Shown here: piece after piece, positions 16,632 through 25,540 of the stretch | Position numbering within the stretch: the stretch's first letter is position 1 | Layout: the number at the start of each line of letters is the position of its first letter | Source of the DNA: an uncultured Phascolarctobacterium sp. | GTDB taxonomy: Bacteria > Bacillota > Negativicutes > Acidaminococcales > Acidaminococcaceae | Length of the DNA stretch: 63,191 nucleotides | NCBI GenBank assembly: GCA_900544885.1 | Contig: UQWU01000004.1 | Coordinates: 1-63,191, forward strand | Direction of reading: 5' to 3' | Position numbers and translations under genes: made by a program | The notes under the pieces: model-generated | Database searches by the model: none | What the model was told of the DNA's origin: nothing | What the model saw: only the letters and a program-made list of their open reading frames with translations

Positions 16632-17912
16632 TTATTTACGAAGTAGCTTTTCCATGCACGCACTTGCTTGTACATAAATTTTTTCTTCATCAAAGGTTAA
16701 CAACTTACCGCCTGCAACAACTTTTTTACCGGCTACAATAACAGTATCAGCATCATTAGCACTAGCAGCATAAACTAAGAGAGACAGCTTGTTGTTACGC
16801 GGATACCAATAAGGTTTATGCATATCCCATAAAACAATATCAGCCAATTGACCTGCTTCTAATAAGCCTAAATTATCAAAGCCCAAGGTTTTAGCACCAT
16901 CAACGGTAGCCATTTCCCAAGCTTTTTGCGCCGGTACAGCCAGAGGATCGAAGTTGGTTGCTTTATGGAGCATAGCCGCTGCACGGCATTCTTCCAACAT
17001 ATCCAGATTATTATTACTGGAAGCACCATCTGTACCGATACCTACACAGATACCTTTTTCTAACATTTGTGCTACAGGTGCAATACCGCTAGCAAGTTTG
17101 AGATTACTTTGCGGATTATGTGCTACACGCACTTTTTTCGCCGCCATAATCTCCATGTCATTATCAGTCAGATGAACGCAGTGAGCAGCAATGGTACCCA
17201 AATCAAACATTCCCAGTTTATCCATCAGCTGAATCGGTGTCAGACCATGTTCTTTCATGCATGTATCAACTTCAAATTTAGTTTCACACAAATGCATTTG
17301 GATTTCAGCTTCATGGTCAGCAGCTGCTTTGATAACCTTTTCCAGATAATCCACTGGGCAGGTATACGGAGCATGAGGACCATAACTGATGCGAATACGG
17401 CCGTTATCATAACCTTGCCAATTGGCTGCTAATACATTATTTTCTGCTAATTTTACATCTTTATCAGGAGCTACGCCAATCAAGCCACGGCAGAGGTTGG
17501 CACGGATACCTGTTTCGGCACAAGCACGAGCCACATTTTCCATAAAAGCATACATATCAGCAAAGCAAGTAGTACCGCCTTTGAGCATTTCGGCAATACC
17601 CAACATAGCACCCCAATAAATATCTTGAGCATTCATTTTATCTTCGATTGGCCAAATTTTATTTTGCAGCCAATCCATCAGCTCCATATCATCAGCATAA
17701 CTGCGCAGTAAAGTCATGGAAACATGGCCATGGGTATTTACCATACCCGCGGTAGCAAGCTTGCCTTTGCCATCTACAATCTCTGCATCCTGCATATTTT
17801 CCGGCATATCTTTGCCCACATAGGTAATTTTATTATCCTCTACAGCAATATAATATAAATCACCGTTAGGAGTATGTAAAAGCTCTACGTTTTTAATCAG
17901 TAATTTACTCAA
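16632..17912 (-). CDS. mtaD: 5-methylthioadenosine/S-adenosylhomocysteine deaminase
   Basis: A 426-residue amidohydrolase that deaminates MTA, SAH and sometimes 5'-deoxyadenosine to the inosine forms. Metal ligands are visible: NTHGHVSMTLLR (first HxH), HLCETKFEVD, HCVHL and GTDGASSNNNLDM (Asp). The start is a TTG at 17912 with GGGGTG upstream; no ATG is available at the family's N-terminus. It lies last but two in the transcript mtnP-mtnA-ahcY-aldolase-mtaD-nfnAB. Having both a phosphorylase and a deaminase for related substrates suggests that separate routes share this operon. Confidence 0.88.
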   Translation of the reverse strand: MSKLLIKNVELLHTPNGDLYYIAVEDNKITYVGKDMPENMQDAEIVDGKGKLATAGMVNTHGHVSMTLLRSYADDMELMDWLQNKIWPIEDKMNAQDIYWGAMLGIAEMLKGGTTCFADMYAFMENVARACAETGIRANLCRGLIGVAPDKDVKLAENNVLAANWQGYDNGRIRISYGPHAPYTCPVDYLEKVIKAAADHEAEIQMHLCETKFEVDTCMKEHGLTPIQLMDKLGMFDLGTIAAHCVHLTDNDMEIMAAKKVRVAHNPQSNLKLASGIAPVAQMLEKGICVGIGTDGASSNNNLDMLEECRAAAMLHKATNFDPLAVPAQKAWEMATVDGAKTLGFDNLGLLEAGQLADIVLWDMHKPYWYPRNNKLSLLVYAASANDADTVIVAGKKVVAGGKLLTFDEEKIYVQASACMEKLLRK

Positions 17913-17923
17913 GGTTACACCCC

Positions 17924-18601
17924 TTATTCCTCACCCATTTGTCGTTTAGAATAATGCTCCTCATAAAAGGTATGCATAGTCTTAACGTCGCCGTCAGCCA
18001 ATTCGTATACCTTACCGGAACAACTATCACAGATAACAGCAATCTGTGCTGCCTTCTCTAAAATTTCGGCACAAGTAAGTGCTTCTTTTAAAGACTTTCC
18101 CCAGCAGATGGCACCATGATTGGCCATCAGGGCCGCTTTGCGTCCCTCCAGTGCTACAACAGTATTTTCGGCTAATGCCTGCGTCCCTGCCATAGCATAT
18201 TCGCCGCAATTAACACGTCCGCCACAAATCTGTACCACATCTTCGATAATCGCCGGTACAGGCTTATGCATCGCCGATAACGCACTGGCATAAATACTAT
18301 GCGTATGAATAACAGCCTGTGCCTCAGGATAAGCCTTGTAAAGAGCAAGGTGCACCTTACTTTCAGAAGACGGTATATGTTTACCCTCTAGCACCTTGCC
18401 CGTATTATCAAGAATCACTATATCCTCAGGCTGTAGTGTTTCATAACCACGGCCTGAGGGAGTGATAGCAATTGCTGTTTCATCAATACGACAGCTGATA
18501 TTGCCCCAGGAGCCTGCTACTAAATGTTTAGCAATCAGCTTGTGCCCCATCTCGACAATCTCAGCACGTGCACTATCTTTCTTCAGCAAATTCTTTTCCA
18601 T
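17924..18601 (-). CDS. Class II aldolase (fuculose-phosphate-type; candidate 5-deoxy/methylthio-ribulose-phosphate aldolase)
   Basis: A 225-residue class II aldolase/adducin protein. GSWGNISCRI and SSESKVHLALY fit the phosphate site; HTHSIYASAL and NHGAICWG carry the Zn-binding histidines. Its neighbours mtnP and mtnA supply methylthioribose-1-P and its ribulose isomer. By analogy with the DHAP shunt, it would split 5-methylthioribulose-1-P or 5-deoxyribulose-1-P into dihydroxyacetone phosphate plus (methylthio)acetaldehyde or acetaldehyde. Plain FucA activity and MtnB dehydratase activity are alternatives: the same fold covers all three. No mtnC, mtnD or mtnK is in the window, which disfavours the full methionine salvage cycle. 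Confidence 0.82.
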   Translation of the reverse strand: MEKNLLKKDSARAEIVEMGHKLIAKHLVAGSWGNISCRIDETAIAITPSGRGYETLQPEDIVILDNTGKVLEGKHIPSSESKVHLALYKAYPEAQAVIHTHSIYASALSAMHKPVPAIIEDVVQICGGRVNCGEYAMAGTQALAENTVVALEGRKAALMANHGAICWGKSLKEALTCAEILEKAAQIAVICDSCSGKVYELADGDVKTMHTFYEEHYSKRQMGEE

Positions 18602-18603
18602 AA

Positions 18604-19848
18604 TTATTCAGCAGCCAGATAAGCTTTTTGTTCTTCGCTCAAAGTATCAATGCCGGCACCCATAGCCTGCAACTTCAGTGCTGCAACTTCAGTATTCAGT
18701 TCTTCGGGCAGTACATAAAGTTTATTTTCCATTTGACCCTTGTTATCTAACAAATATTTCATAGCTAAGAATTGCATTGCAAAAGACAAGTCCATAATTT
18801 CGATAGGATGACCATCGCCGCAAGCCAGATTTACTAAACGACCTTCGCCCAAAAGGTTCAGCTTACGACCATCGGCCATAGTATAAGTCATGATGTTTTT
18901 GCGTACTTCATAAGGAGCTTCGACAGACAATTCTTCCAAATGATTCTTGTTAACTTCTACATCAAAGTGGCCTGCATTACACATAACAGCACCATTTTTC
19001 ATTACTTGCATATGTTCTTTAGTAATAACATCTTTGCAACCGGTTACAGTAACGAAAATATCGCCTTCTTTAGCAGCTTCAAGCATCGGCATTACACGGA
19101 AACCATCAAATACAGCTTCGATACCTTTAATCGGATCTACTTCAGTAACGATAACATTAGCACCTAAACCTTTAGCACGCATCGCTACACCTTTACCACA
19201 CCAGCCATAGCCTGCAACAACAACGGTTCTGCCTGCTACAGACATATTAGTAGTACGCATAATACCATCCCAAGAAGATTGACCTGTGCCATAACGGTTA
19301 TCAAAGAGATATTTGCAATAAGCATCATTAACAGCAATCATCGGGAATGCCAGATGACCTGCAGCAGCCAAAGCTTTCAGACGATGTACACCAGTGGTTG
19401 TTTCTTCACTACCGCCGATTAATTTACCAATCAAATCGCGACGTTCACCATGCAGCATATTTACTAAGTCACCGCCGTCATCAATAATCAAATCCGGTTC
19501 AACTTTTAAAGCTTCACGCAGGTACATATCATATTCTTCATTAGTGCAAGCATGAGTTGCAAAAACAGTCACACCGCTATCAACCAAAGCAGCAGCGATT
19601 TCATCTTGAGTGGATAAAGGATTACTACCGGTTACAACAACGTTAGCACCAGCATTTTTCAACACCAGAGCAAGATAAGCAGTTTTTGCTTCCAAATGAA
19701 TAGTAACAACCATATTCAAACCTTTGAACGGTTGGGTTTTGCTATATTCTTCGTTTAAAATATTCAGCAAAGGCATATATTCTTTAGCCCAAGCAATTCT
19801 TTGATGACCTAAGGGTGCAAGTTTAATGTCTTTAATGATACTTTCCAT
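18604..19848 (-). CDS. ahcY: Adenosylhomocysteinase (short, Thermotoga/archaeal-type), possibly S-inosylhomocysteine hydrolase
   Basis: A 414-residue NAD-dependent hydrolase that cleaves SAH to homocysteine and a nucleoside. The N-terminal substrate domain carries the HLEAKTAYL stretch; the NAD site is VVVAGYGWCGKGVAMRAKGLGA; DNRYGTGQSSWDGIMRTTN is the short-type variant of the cofactor-domain entry. It lacks the ~40-residue insert of the proteobacterial/eukaryotic form, and its C-terminus (SEEQKAYLAAE) lacks the usual Lys/Tyr tail that reaches the neighbouring subunit's NAD. Short enzymes beside a SAH deaminase can prefer S-inosylhomocysteine, as in Methanocaldococcus. Gaps to its neighbours are 2-3 bases. 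Confidence 0.92.
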   Translation of the reverse strand: MESIIKDIKLAPLGHQRIAWAKEYMPLLNILNEEYSKTQPFKGLNMVVTIHLEAKTAYLALVLKNAGANVVVTGSNPLSTQDEIAAALVDSGVTVFATHACTNEEYDMYLREALKVEPDLIIDDGGDLVNMLHGERRDLIGKLIGGSEETTTGVHRLKALAAAGHLAFPMIAVNDAYCKYLFDNRYGTGQSSWDGIMRTTNMSVAGRTVVVAGYGWCGKGVAMRAKGLGANVIVTEVDPIKGIEAVFDGFRVMPMLEAAKEGDIFVTVTGCKDVITKEHMQVMKNGAVMCNAGHFDVEVNKNHLEELSVEAPYEVRKNIMTYTMADGRKLNLLGEGRLVNLACGDGHPIEIMDLSFAMQFLAMKYLLDNKGQMENKLYVLPEELNTEVAALKLQAMGAGIDTLSEEQKAYLAAE

Positions 19849-19851
19849 GTA

Positions 19852-20904
19852 TTAATTTTCCTCCTTGCTCTGCTCTTGCAGGCGTTTAATATTTTCCATA
19901 TAAGGTGCTGTAATAACACCATATTCAGTAATGATGCCGGCGATTAAATCGCTAGGGGTCACATCAAAAGCTGGATTAAATACTTGAATATCTTCTAAAG
20001 CAGTCTGCTCACTGCGAAACGCACGGACTTCTTGCCCGTTACGCTCTTCAATGGGAATCTTACTGCCGTCTTGCAATGAAAAATCAAAGGTGCTTACCGG
20101 TGCAGCAATATAGAATGGAATACTATGCGCCTTAGCCAATAAGGCTACGCCATAAGTACCTATTTTATTAGCTGTATCACCATTGGCAGCAATTCTATCT
20201 GCACCTACCACGACAGCATTAATTCCTTTATTTTTCATGGTCCAGGCTGCCATATTATCAGTAATAAGTGTTACAGGAATCTTATCTTCCTGCAATTCAT
20301 AAGCGGTCAAACGAGCACCTTGTAATAAAGGACGTGTTTCATCAGCATACACCATTTTGATTTTACCTTGAGCATGAGCACTGCGGATAACACCTAAGGC
20401 AGTACCCCAGCCACAGGTTGCCAAAGCTCCGGCATTGCAATGTGTCAATACAACAGCTTCCTCGGGCAGTACAGCAGCACCATACTCTCCCATTTTTTTA
20501 TTTTTCGCAATATCATCGTTATAGATTTTTATTGCTGCTTTTTCTAACTCTTGAACAATTTTATACGGAGCATAGTCCTTTTTATTGAGTGCTACAGCTA
20601 AAGCATATTGCTTTTTAACAGCCCAGGACAGATTAACCGCCGTCGGACGAGCTGTTACTAAATCGTCGCCTATTTTCTTCAAGGCACCTAAGAAATCAGG
20701 TCTGTTCTCTGCTTCCACAGCACCAAGCACCATGGCAAAAGCAGCCGCAGCACCGATAGCAGGTGCACCACGTACTTCTAAGCGTTTAATAGCTACTTTA
20801 ACACGTGTATAATCTTTGCAGGCAATAAATATAGTTTCCTGCGGTAGTTTTGTCTGATCTAACAGCTGCAGTACTCCATCTTCCCAACGCATTGTTTCAA
20901 CCAC
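19852..20904 (-). CDS. mtnA: S-methyl-5-thioribose-1-phosphate isomerase
   Basis: A 350-residue enzyme that converts 5-methylthioribose-1-P to the ribulose-1-P form. Family landmarks are RGAPAIGAAAAFAM near the N-terminus, LTHCNAGALATCGWGTALG with the catalytic Cys, ADETRPLLQGARLTAYEL, and VVGADRIAANGDTANKIGTY with the catalytic Asp. It sits 13 bases after mtnP and 3 bases before ahcY. The enzyme also accepts 5-deoxyribose-1-P in shunt organisms. An eIF2B-type relative is unlikely given the full set of MtnA motifs. Confidence 0.95.
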   Translation of the reverse strand: MVETMRWEDGVLQLLDQTKLPQETIFIACKDYTRVKVAIKRLEVRGAPAIGAAAAFAMVLGAVEAENRPDFLGALKKIGDDLVTARPTAVNLSWAVKKQYALAVALNKKDYAPYKIVQELEKAAIKIYNDDIAKNKKMGEYGAAVLPEEAVVLTHCNAGALATCGWGTALGVIRSAHAQGKIKMVYADETRPLLQGARLTAYELQEDKIPVTLITDNMAAWTMKNKGINAVVVGADRIAANGDTANKIGTYGVALLAKAHSIPFYIAAPVSTFDFSLQDGSKIPIEERNGQEVRAFRSEQTALEDIQVFNPAFDVTPSDLIAGIITEYGVITAPYMENIKRLQEQSKEEN

Positions 20905-20917
20905 TAAAGTCAGCTCC

Positions 20918-21715
20918 TTATAATTTAAAGCCGCCGAATTCTTTCAATGCTTCATGGCAGCCACATGTTTCTTCAACAGGCTCATTATAAGCAATAAATG
21001 CAGTAATGAGTTTTTCCATATTTTTAATGCTCTTACCCATTGCTTCCACAACTTCAGCATGGGACAAAGGAGTAGGAGAAATACCTGCTGCCATATTAGT
21101 AACAATAGAGCAGTTAGTATAACACATTTCTGCTTCACGTGCCAATAAAGATTCTGGCATATTAGTCATGCCAACCAAATCGCCGCCCAGCATAGCATAC
21201 ATTTTAATTTCCGCAGCAGTTTCAAAACGCGGACCTTCAGTGCAAACATAAGTACCTGTTTTATGGAAGGTAATATCAGTTTGCTCTAAGCATTTGATAA
21301 CTTTTTCCCGCAGCACCGGACAGTACGGATAAGAAAAATCTACATGGACTACTCCACGCTCCGGAGTATCATAAAAAGTATTGATACGGCTCTTAGTAAA
21401 GTCTAGCACATTATCACAAACAACAAAATGACCTGCTTTCATATCTTTGTTTAAAGAACCAACAGCAGTTGTAGCAAAAATTTCTTCTGTACCTAAGCTT
21501 TTTAAAGCCCAGATATTTGCACGATAATTTACTTTATGCGGCGGAGTTTTATGACCTACGCCATGACGGGTAATAAAAATAACTTGATTACCTGCCATTT
21601 CACCTATATTACATAATGCCGGACCATACGGGGTCTGCACAATTTTTTCTTCAAAACCGGCTAAAGCTTCAGGGCTATAAATACCGGTACCACCAATAAT
21701 CGCAATTTTACGCAT
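20918..21715 (-). CDS. mtnP: S-methyl-5'-thioadenosine phosphorylase
   Basis: A 265-residue purine phosphorylase that releases adenine and methylthioribose-1-P from MTA and may also use 5'-deoxyadenosine. Motifs: GGTGIYSPEAL, RHGVGHKTPPHKVNYRAN (phosphate site), CTEGPRFETAAEIKMY, and MTNMPESLLAREAEMCY. The N and P at MTNMPE follow the MTA- rather than guanosine-type pattern. It is first in its operon: AAGGAG precedes the ATG, and a TATAAT (21847-21852 region, minus strand) with a poor -35 lies about 130 bases upstream. No SAM riboswitch is visible in the leader. Confidence 0.93.
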   Translation of the reverse strand: MRKIAIIGGTGIYSPEALAGFEEKIVQTPYGPALCNIGEMAGNQVIFITRHGVGHKTPPHKVNYRANIWALKSLGTEEIFATTAVGSLNKDMKAGHFVVCDNVLDFTKSRINTFYDTPERGVVHVDFSYPYCPVLREKVIKCLEQTDITFHKTGTYVCTEGPRFETAAEIKMYAMLGGDLVGMTNMPESLLAREAEMCYTNCSIVTNMAAGISPTPLSHAEVVEAMGKSIKNMEKLITAFIAYNEPVEETCGCHEALKEFGGFKL

Positions 21716-21910
21716 AGCTGATTCCTCCTTGAAAATTCAATGTGTAGATATTAGTATTCAGTTCTAATAAGGCACAATAATTATGGAGCATATTCGTCTT
21801 CTAATTACCTAAAAGCAACTTATTTATTTGCCTTTATCTAAATTATTATACCATAGATGCCATGTAAAATAAATGATTTCCCCTGCTCAGAAAATACTGA
21901 CATAAGAAAA

Positions 21911-21934
21911 AACTCCGCAGAAAACTGCGGAGTT
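21911..21934 (-). terminator. Terminator of the psd-pssA-GT2 unit
   Basis: Perfect AACTCCGCAG-AAAA-CTGCGGAGTT hairpin followed by TTTTTTC on the minus strand. Confidence 0.9.
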
Positions 21935-21939
21935 AATAA

Positions 21940-23232
21940 TTATTTATTTTCTTTTTTCACAAATGCTACCTGTTTAGGACCTTCATTTACAGCATCCTCA
22001 GGAATAATTACATCATCAAAGCTAATGCTACGGGTATGCAGAGTGTGATTCCATTCATGTTCATTGCGGTGCCACCAGCCCAAGGCAGTAATAGGTACCC
22101 AGCTGTAAATAAAAATCGGATACAGCAAGAGGTACAGCCAAGATTTAAAGGAGGCACGGATTTTCCACAATACAGCTACCGGGAAAATATATTGACCGAT
22201 ACCGATAACGGTCCAAACCTCTAACGGCAGTACTTTGTAAAGAATATTGGTATAGAAAGGAACATATTCATATACATAACTGCACAGCACGAAGAAAGTA
22301 GAAATCATCAAGAAATACGGCTGAATCAAGTTTACAGTGCAGTCTAACACTACAATATTGTGCTCTTTGATAGCTTTCTTCAGCATAGGAAACAGATAAC
22401 GGTTAGCTACATCAAAATGTCCTTGTGCCCAACGTTTACGTTGATTCCAAGCAGCTTTAAATGTAAGCGGCTTTTCGTCATAGATAATCGCATCATGTGC
22501 CCAAGTGGTAGGAATGTTTTCCATCATAGCTTTCATAGTGAATTCCATATCCTCTGTCAAGCAGGTTGCACCCCAACCATAACGCTTCAGGATTTCAGTA
22601 TCAATGCACATACCTGTACCACCTAAGCAGCAGCTCAAGCCCATATTATATTTAGCTAAATGCCAAACATGGTTAACAATCCAGAAGGAAATAGAGAATA
22701 CACCGGAAATCCAAGTATCAGTCGGGTTCTTAGCATCAAGATAACCTTGAATTAAGCGTTCACCATTGCACAGACGACTATTCATTTCACGTAAAAAGTC
22801 CAAATGCACTAAGTTATCTGCATCAAAAATGCAGACTGCATCATATTTACGTTCCATCTTAAACAGACGGTTGAACATCCAATCCATAGCAAAGCCTTTG
22901 CCACGGCCTGTTTCGCTAAAACGCTCGTGAACAATCGCACCGGCTTCGCGTGCTACCTTAGCAGTATTATCTTCGCAGTTATCGGCAACAACAAAAATAT
23001 CATATAAATCACTGTTATAGTGCAGACGTTTCAAGTTATCAACTAATTGTGCTATAACTGCCTCTTCATTATGTGCACAGACAATCATGGCAAATGTTTT
23101 GCTTTCATCATAAATTTTTACTTCTTTTTTCTTACCGAACAGACCGAACCAGGAAATGAAAAAATAATAAACAGTAAAAAATATGATCAACAGCTGCAAT
23201 GGTATCATGATGATATCAAAATACGTATACAT
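21940..23232 (-). CDS. Membrane glycosyltransferase, GT2 family (cellulose-synthase-like)
   Basis: About 430 residues. An N-terminal membrane helix (~8-28) precedes the GT-A catalytic domain: VCAHNEE, VADNCEDNT, IFDADNLV (DxD), CLTEDMEF (TED) and QRKRWAQGH (QxxRW). Two to three C-terminal helices follow. The DxD/TED/QxxRW set marks processive or polyisoprenyl/lipid-linked GT2 enzymes. ATG 23232 has AAAGGAG 7 bases upstream; the two TTG codons before it are ignored. It lies behind psd and pssA, so it may glycosylate a lipid or build an envelope polysaccharide, but the product is unknown. Confidence 0.88.
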   Translation of the reverse strand: MYTYFDIIMIPLQLLIIFFTVYYFFISWFGLFGKKKEVKIYDESKTFAMIVCAHNEEAVIAQLVDNLKRLHYNSDLYDIFVVADNCEDNTAKVAREAGAIVHERFSETGRGKGFAMDWMFNRLFKMERKYDAVCIFDADNLVHLDFLREMNSRLCNGERLIQGYLDAKNPTDTWISGVFSISFWIVNHVWHLAKYNMGLSCCLGGTGMCIDTEILKRYGWGATCLTEDMEFTMKAMMENIPTTWAHDAIIYDEKPLTFKAAWNQRKRWAQGHFDVANRYLFPMLKKAIKEHNIVVLDCTVNLIQPYFLMISTFFVLCSYVYEYVPFYTNILYKVLPLEVWTVIGIGQYIFPVAVLWKIRASFKSWLYLLLYPIFIYSWVPITALGWWHRNEHEWNHTLHTRSISFDDVIIPEDAVNEGPKQVAFVKKENK

Positions 23233-23275
23233 CAACAAACTCCTTTACTCCACATAAAGCTCTCGAAGCTTAGGT

Positions 23276-23974
23276 TTAATTATTTTTGCCAGTCAAAGCA
23301 CAATAAATGTGATTGATGATACCAGCTAAAGTATATGTAAACAACGCAATAAACGGCCAAGAAGCGGTGTTCATGTAGAGCATCACAGCGCCGATAATAA
23401 TTGCGGCGATTACAGGAATACGATACATCGGATTACCCTTACCCTTGAAATCAGGGAATTTAACATTACTGTACATAATAACAGCAATTACCAAGGTCAT
23501 CACAGCTACTACAGCAGAACTGAAAACAAAACCGCCAAGCTTATAACCGCTGAGCACATAAGCTGCCAAGAAGCACGCACCTGCAGGAATCGGCATACCT
23601 TGAAAATAACCATGTACCACACCGGTATTACAATTAAAACGCGCCAGACGCAGACATCCGCCTACAGCAAACAAACCTGCAATAACTTGACCGACAATAC
23701 CGAGCTCAGTCATACCATATTGATAAATCATAATTGCCGGAGCAACGCCGAAGGAGCACATATCGCACAAAGAGTCCATTTCTTTGCCGAAATCACCACC
23801 ACCTACACCTAAAGCACGTGCCGCACGACCGTCCATAGAGTCAAGAATAACGGCAATTACAATAAATACCGGAGCTAAAAAATAGTTGCCTTCGAATGTC
23901 TGAAAAATTGACAGAATGCCGAAAATCAGACTAGAAGAGCTGATGCTGTTTGGAACAAGACGACGATAATTCAT
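23276..23974 (-). CDS. pssA: CDP-diacylglycerol--serine O-phosphatidyltransferase
   Basis: A 232-residue polytopic membrane enzyme that makes phosphatidylserine from CDP-diacylglycerol and serine. The CDP-alcohol phosphotransferase signature is intact: DSMDGRAAR, then G and D...D in DFGKEMDSLCD. About seven hydrophobic spans follow the Bacillus-type PssA layout. It overlaps psd by one base (TAATG), and together they provide phosphatidylethanolamine, consistent with a diderm envelope. Confidence 0.94.
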   Translation of the reverse strand: MNYRRLVPNSISSSSLIFGILSIFQTFEGNYFLAPVFIVIAVILDSMDGRAARALGVGGGDFGKEMDSLCDMCSFGVAPAIMIYQYGMTELGIVGQVIAGLFAVGGCLRLARFNCNTGVVHGYFQGMPIPAGACFLAAYVLSGYKLGGFVFSSAVVAVMTLVIAVIMYSNVKFPDFKGKGNPMYRIPVIAAIIIGAVMLYMNTASWPFIALFTYTLAGIINHIYCALTGKNN

Positions 23975-24603
23975 TATTTTTTAATCCTCCCCACTACAGT
24001 TACGCCACCAACTACCTTCTGACCTTTTTTTACGGTAATTTCTACATTGCGCGGTACAATCAGCTCAGTACTGGAACCGAATTTAATCATACCATAGGTT
24101 TCACCTTGTTTCAGATGATGACCTACACTTACCCAGGAAACAATACGACGTGCTAAAAGACCTGCTACCTGAATAACCAAGAAACGCATATGACCGTTAT
24201 CGATACCGATAGCATGACGTTCATTTTCAAAGGAAGCGGATTTTTCATAAGCAGGAACAAATTCACCGCAAGTATAACGCTGATACTTAATCTCACCGTC
24301 TAAAGGACTACGGTTGGTATGTACGTTAAACACAGATAAAAATATGGTTAATTTTAAAGCAGGTTCATTCAGATATTCATCGTCATAAATCTCCTCTACA
24401 CCCATTACCGTACCATCAGCAGGAGAATACAGGATATTAGGATCATAGGGCATGGAGCGATGGAAATCACGGAAAAAATATGCAAAATATAAGGCCAGAA
24501 CTACCGGAATTACAGCCCACACAGCACCTACGAAAAAATAAACAATTGCTGCCAGAATCAAGGAAGCAGTGATAAACGGATACCCTTCTTGAACAATAAA
24601 CAT
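23974..24603 (-). CDS. psd: Phosphatidylserine decarboxylase (short form), proenzyme
   Basis: A 209-residue PSD of the short group. Two N-terminal hydrophobic segments are followed by SPADGTVMGVEE and FLSVFNVHTNRSPLDGEI. Near the C-terminus KFGSSTELIVP holds the Gly-Ser autocleavage site that creates the pyruvoyl cofactor. It decarboxylates phosphatidylserine to phosphatidylethanolamine at the inner membrane. It is first in the unit psd-pssA-GT2, about 180 bases downstream of the wecB-like gene and beyond that gene's terminator. Confidence 0.94.
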   Translation of the reverse strand: MFIVQEGYPFITASLILAAIVYFFVGAVWAVIPVVLALYFAYFFRDFHRSMPYDPNILYSPADGTVMGVEEIYDDEYLNEPALKLTIFLSVFNVHTNRSPLDGEIKYQRYTCGEFVPAYEKSASFENERHAIGIDNGHMRFLVIQVAGLLARRIVSWVSVGHHLKQGETYGMIKFGSSTELIVPRNVEITVKKGQKVVGGVTVVGRIKK

Positions 24604-24663
24604 ATAAAGCCTCGCTTTCTTGCGGTAATTAATTTTATTAAAAAATAATTCAGAACAATATAA

Positions 24664-24693
24664 AAAGTGATGGAACCTTCATTCCATCACTTT
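24664..24693 (-). terminator. Terminator of the wecB/tagA-like gene
   Basis: AAAGTGATGGAA / TTCCATCACTTT perfect 12-base stem followed by TTA on the minus strand. Confidence 0.8.
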
Positions 24694-24783
24694 ATTATAA
24701 TACAGTGCAGGACTTTTGTCCAACTCCAAATATTAAATTTTTTACATAATCTGCAAAAAAATGCAAGTTAGATGTATGTAAAA

Positions 24784-25512
24784 TTATTTAGAGGAACATA
24801 ATACTTTTAGTACAAATTTAGGCAGTGCCATCATGCGCATAAATCTACTTGGCTGTTTGTACAGGCGGAAAGCCCATTCCAAAGAAGCTTCCTGCATCCA
24901 TTTCGGCGCACGTTCCATTTTACCTGCTAAAACGTCAAAACTGCCGCCGATGCCCATTAAAACAGTGGGTTTCAGCTCATCCTTATGTGCTAGAATCCAG
25001 TTTTCTTGTTTTGGTGCACCTAAAGCAACAAAGAGAATATCCGCTCCGGATGCATTAATATCAGCAATGATACCTGCTTCATCAGCAACAGTAAAATAGC
25101 CGTTATGACAGCCTACTACATTAACATTGGGATACATGGTTTCAGCTTTAGCCTTAGCAGCTTCTGCAATTCCCGGAGAGCCGCCGAAGAAATATGCTTT
25201 ATAGCCTTTTTTTGCAGACAAAGCCAATAAATTACAATACAAGTCGAAACCTGCTACACGTTCAGGCACATTATAGCCTAAATGACGTCCTGCCCATACG
25301 GCACCAGCACCATCCGGCAGTACCAAATCAGCCTGTTTGCTGATAATATTGTTATAAGAAGCATCTTCCTGACACATCATAATAATTTCTGCATTAGCAG
25401 TAACCACGAAGGTCTGTTGCTTAGCCAAAATTTTTTCTTCTAACCAATCAACGGACTCCTGCATAGTAAAAGGATGTACAGGAACACCTAATATTTTTAT
25501 CGGCTTAATCAT
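24784..25512 (-). CDS. WecG/TagA/CpsF-family glycosyltransferase
   Basis: A 242-residue GT26 enzyme. Landmarks are TANAEIIMMCQED, LPDGAGAVWAGRHLG with the catalytic Asp, FFGGSPGIAEAAKAKAETMYP and VALGAPKQENWI. Members add N-acetylmannosamine or a related sugar to undecaprenyl-PP-GlcNAc on the cytoplasmic face, starting teichoic-acid or enterobacterial-antigen-like polymers. No other polymer genes adjoin, so the acceptor and polymer are unknown. It follows the response regulator on the same strand by 28 bases and may be co-transcribed with it. Confidence 0.9.
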   Translation of the reverse strand: MIKPIKILGVPVHPFTMQESVDWLEEKILAKQQTFVVTANAEIIMMCQEDASYNNIISKQADLVLPDGAGAVWAGRHLGYNVPERVAGFDLYCNLLALSAKKGYKAYFFGGSPGIAEAAKAKAETMYPNVNVVGCHNGYFTVADEAGIIADINASGADILFVALGAPKQENWILAHKDELKPTVLMGIGGSFDVLAGKMERAPKWMQEASLEWAFRLYKQPSRFMRMMALPKFVLKVLCSSK

Positions 25513-25540
25513 TGTTTTCTGCCTTTCTTTACGCCTTTAC

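Noticed and set aside
21716..21860. SAM riboswitch ahead of mtnP
   Set aside because: The leader is short and AT-rich with no SAM-I/II-like stems that I can see.
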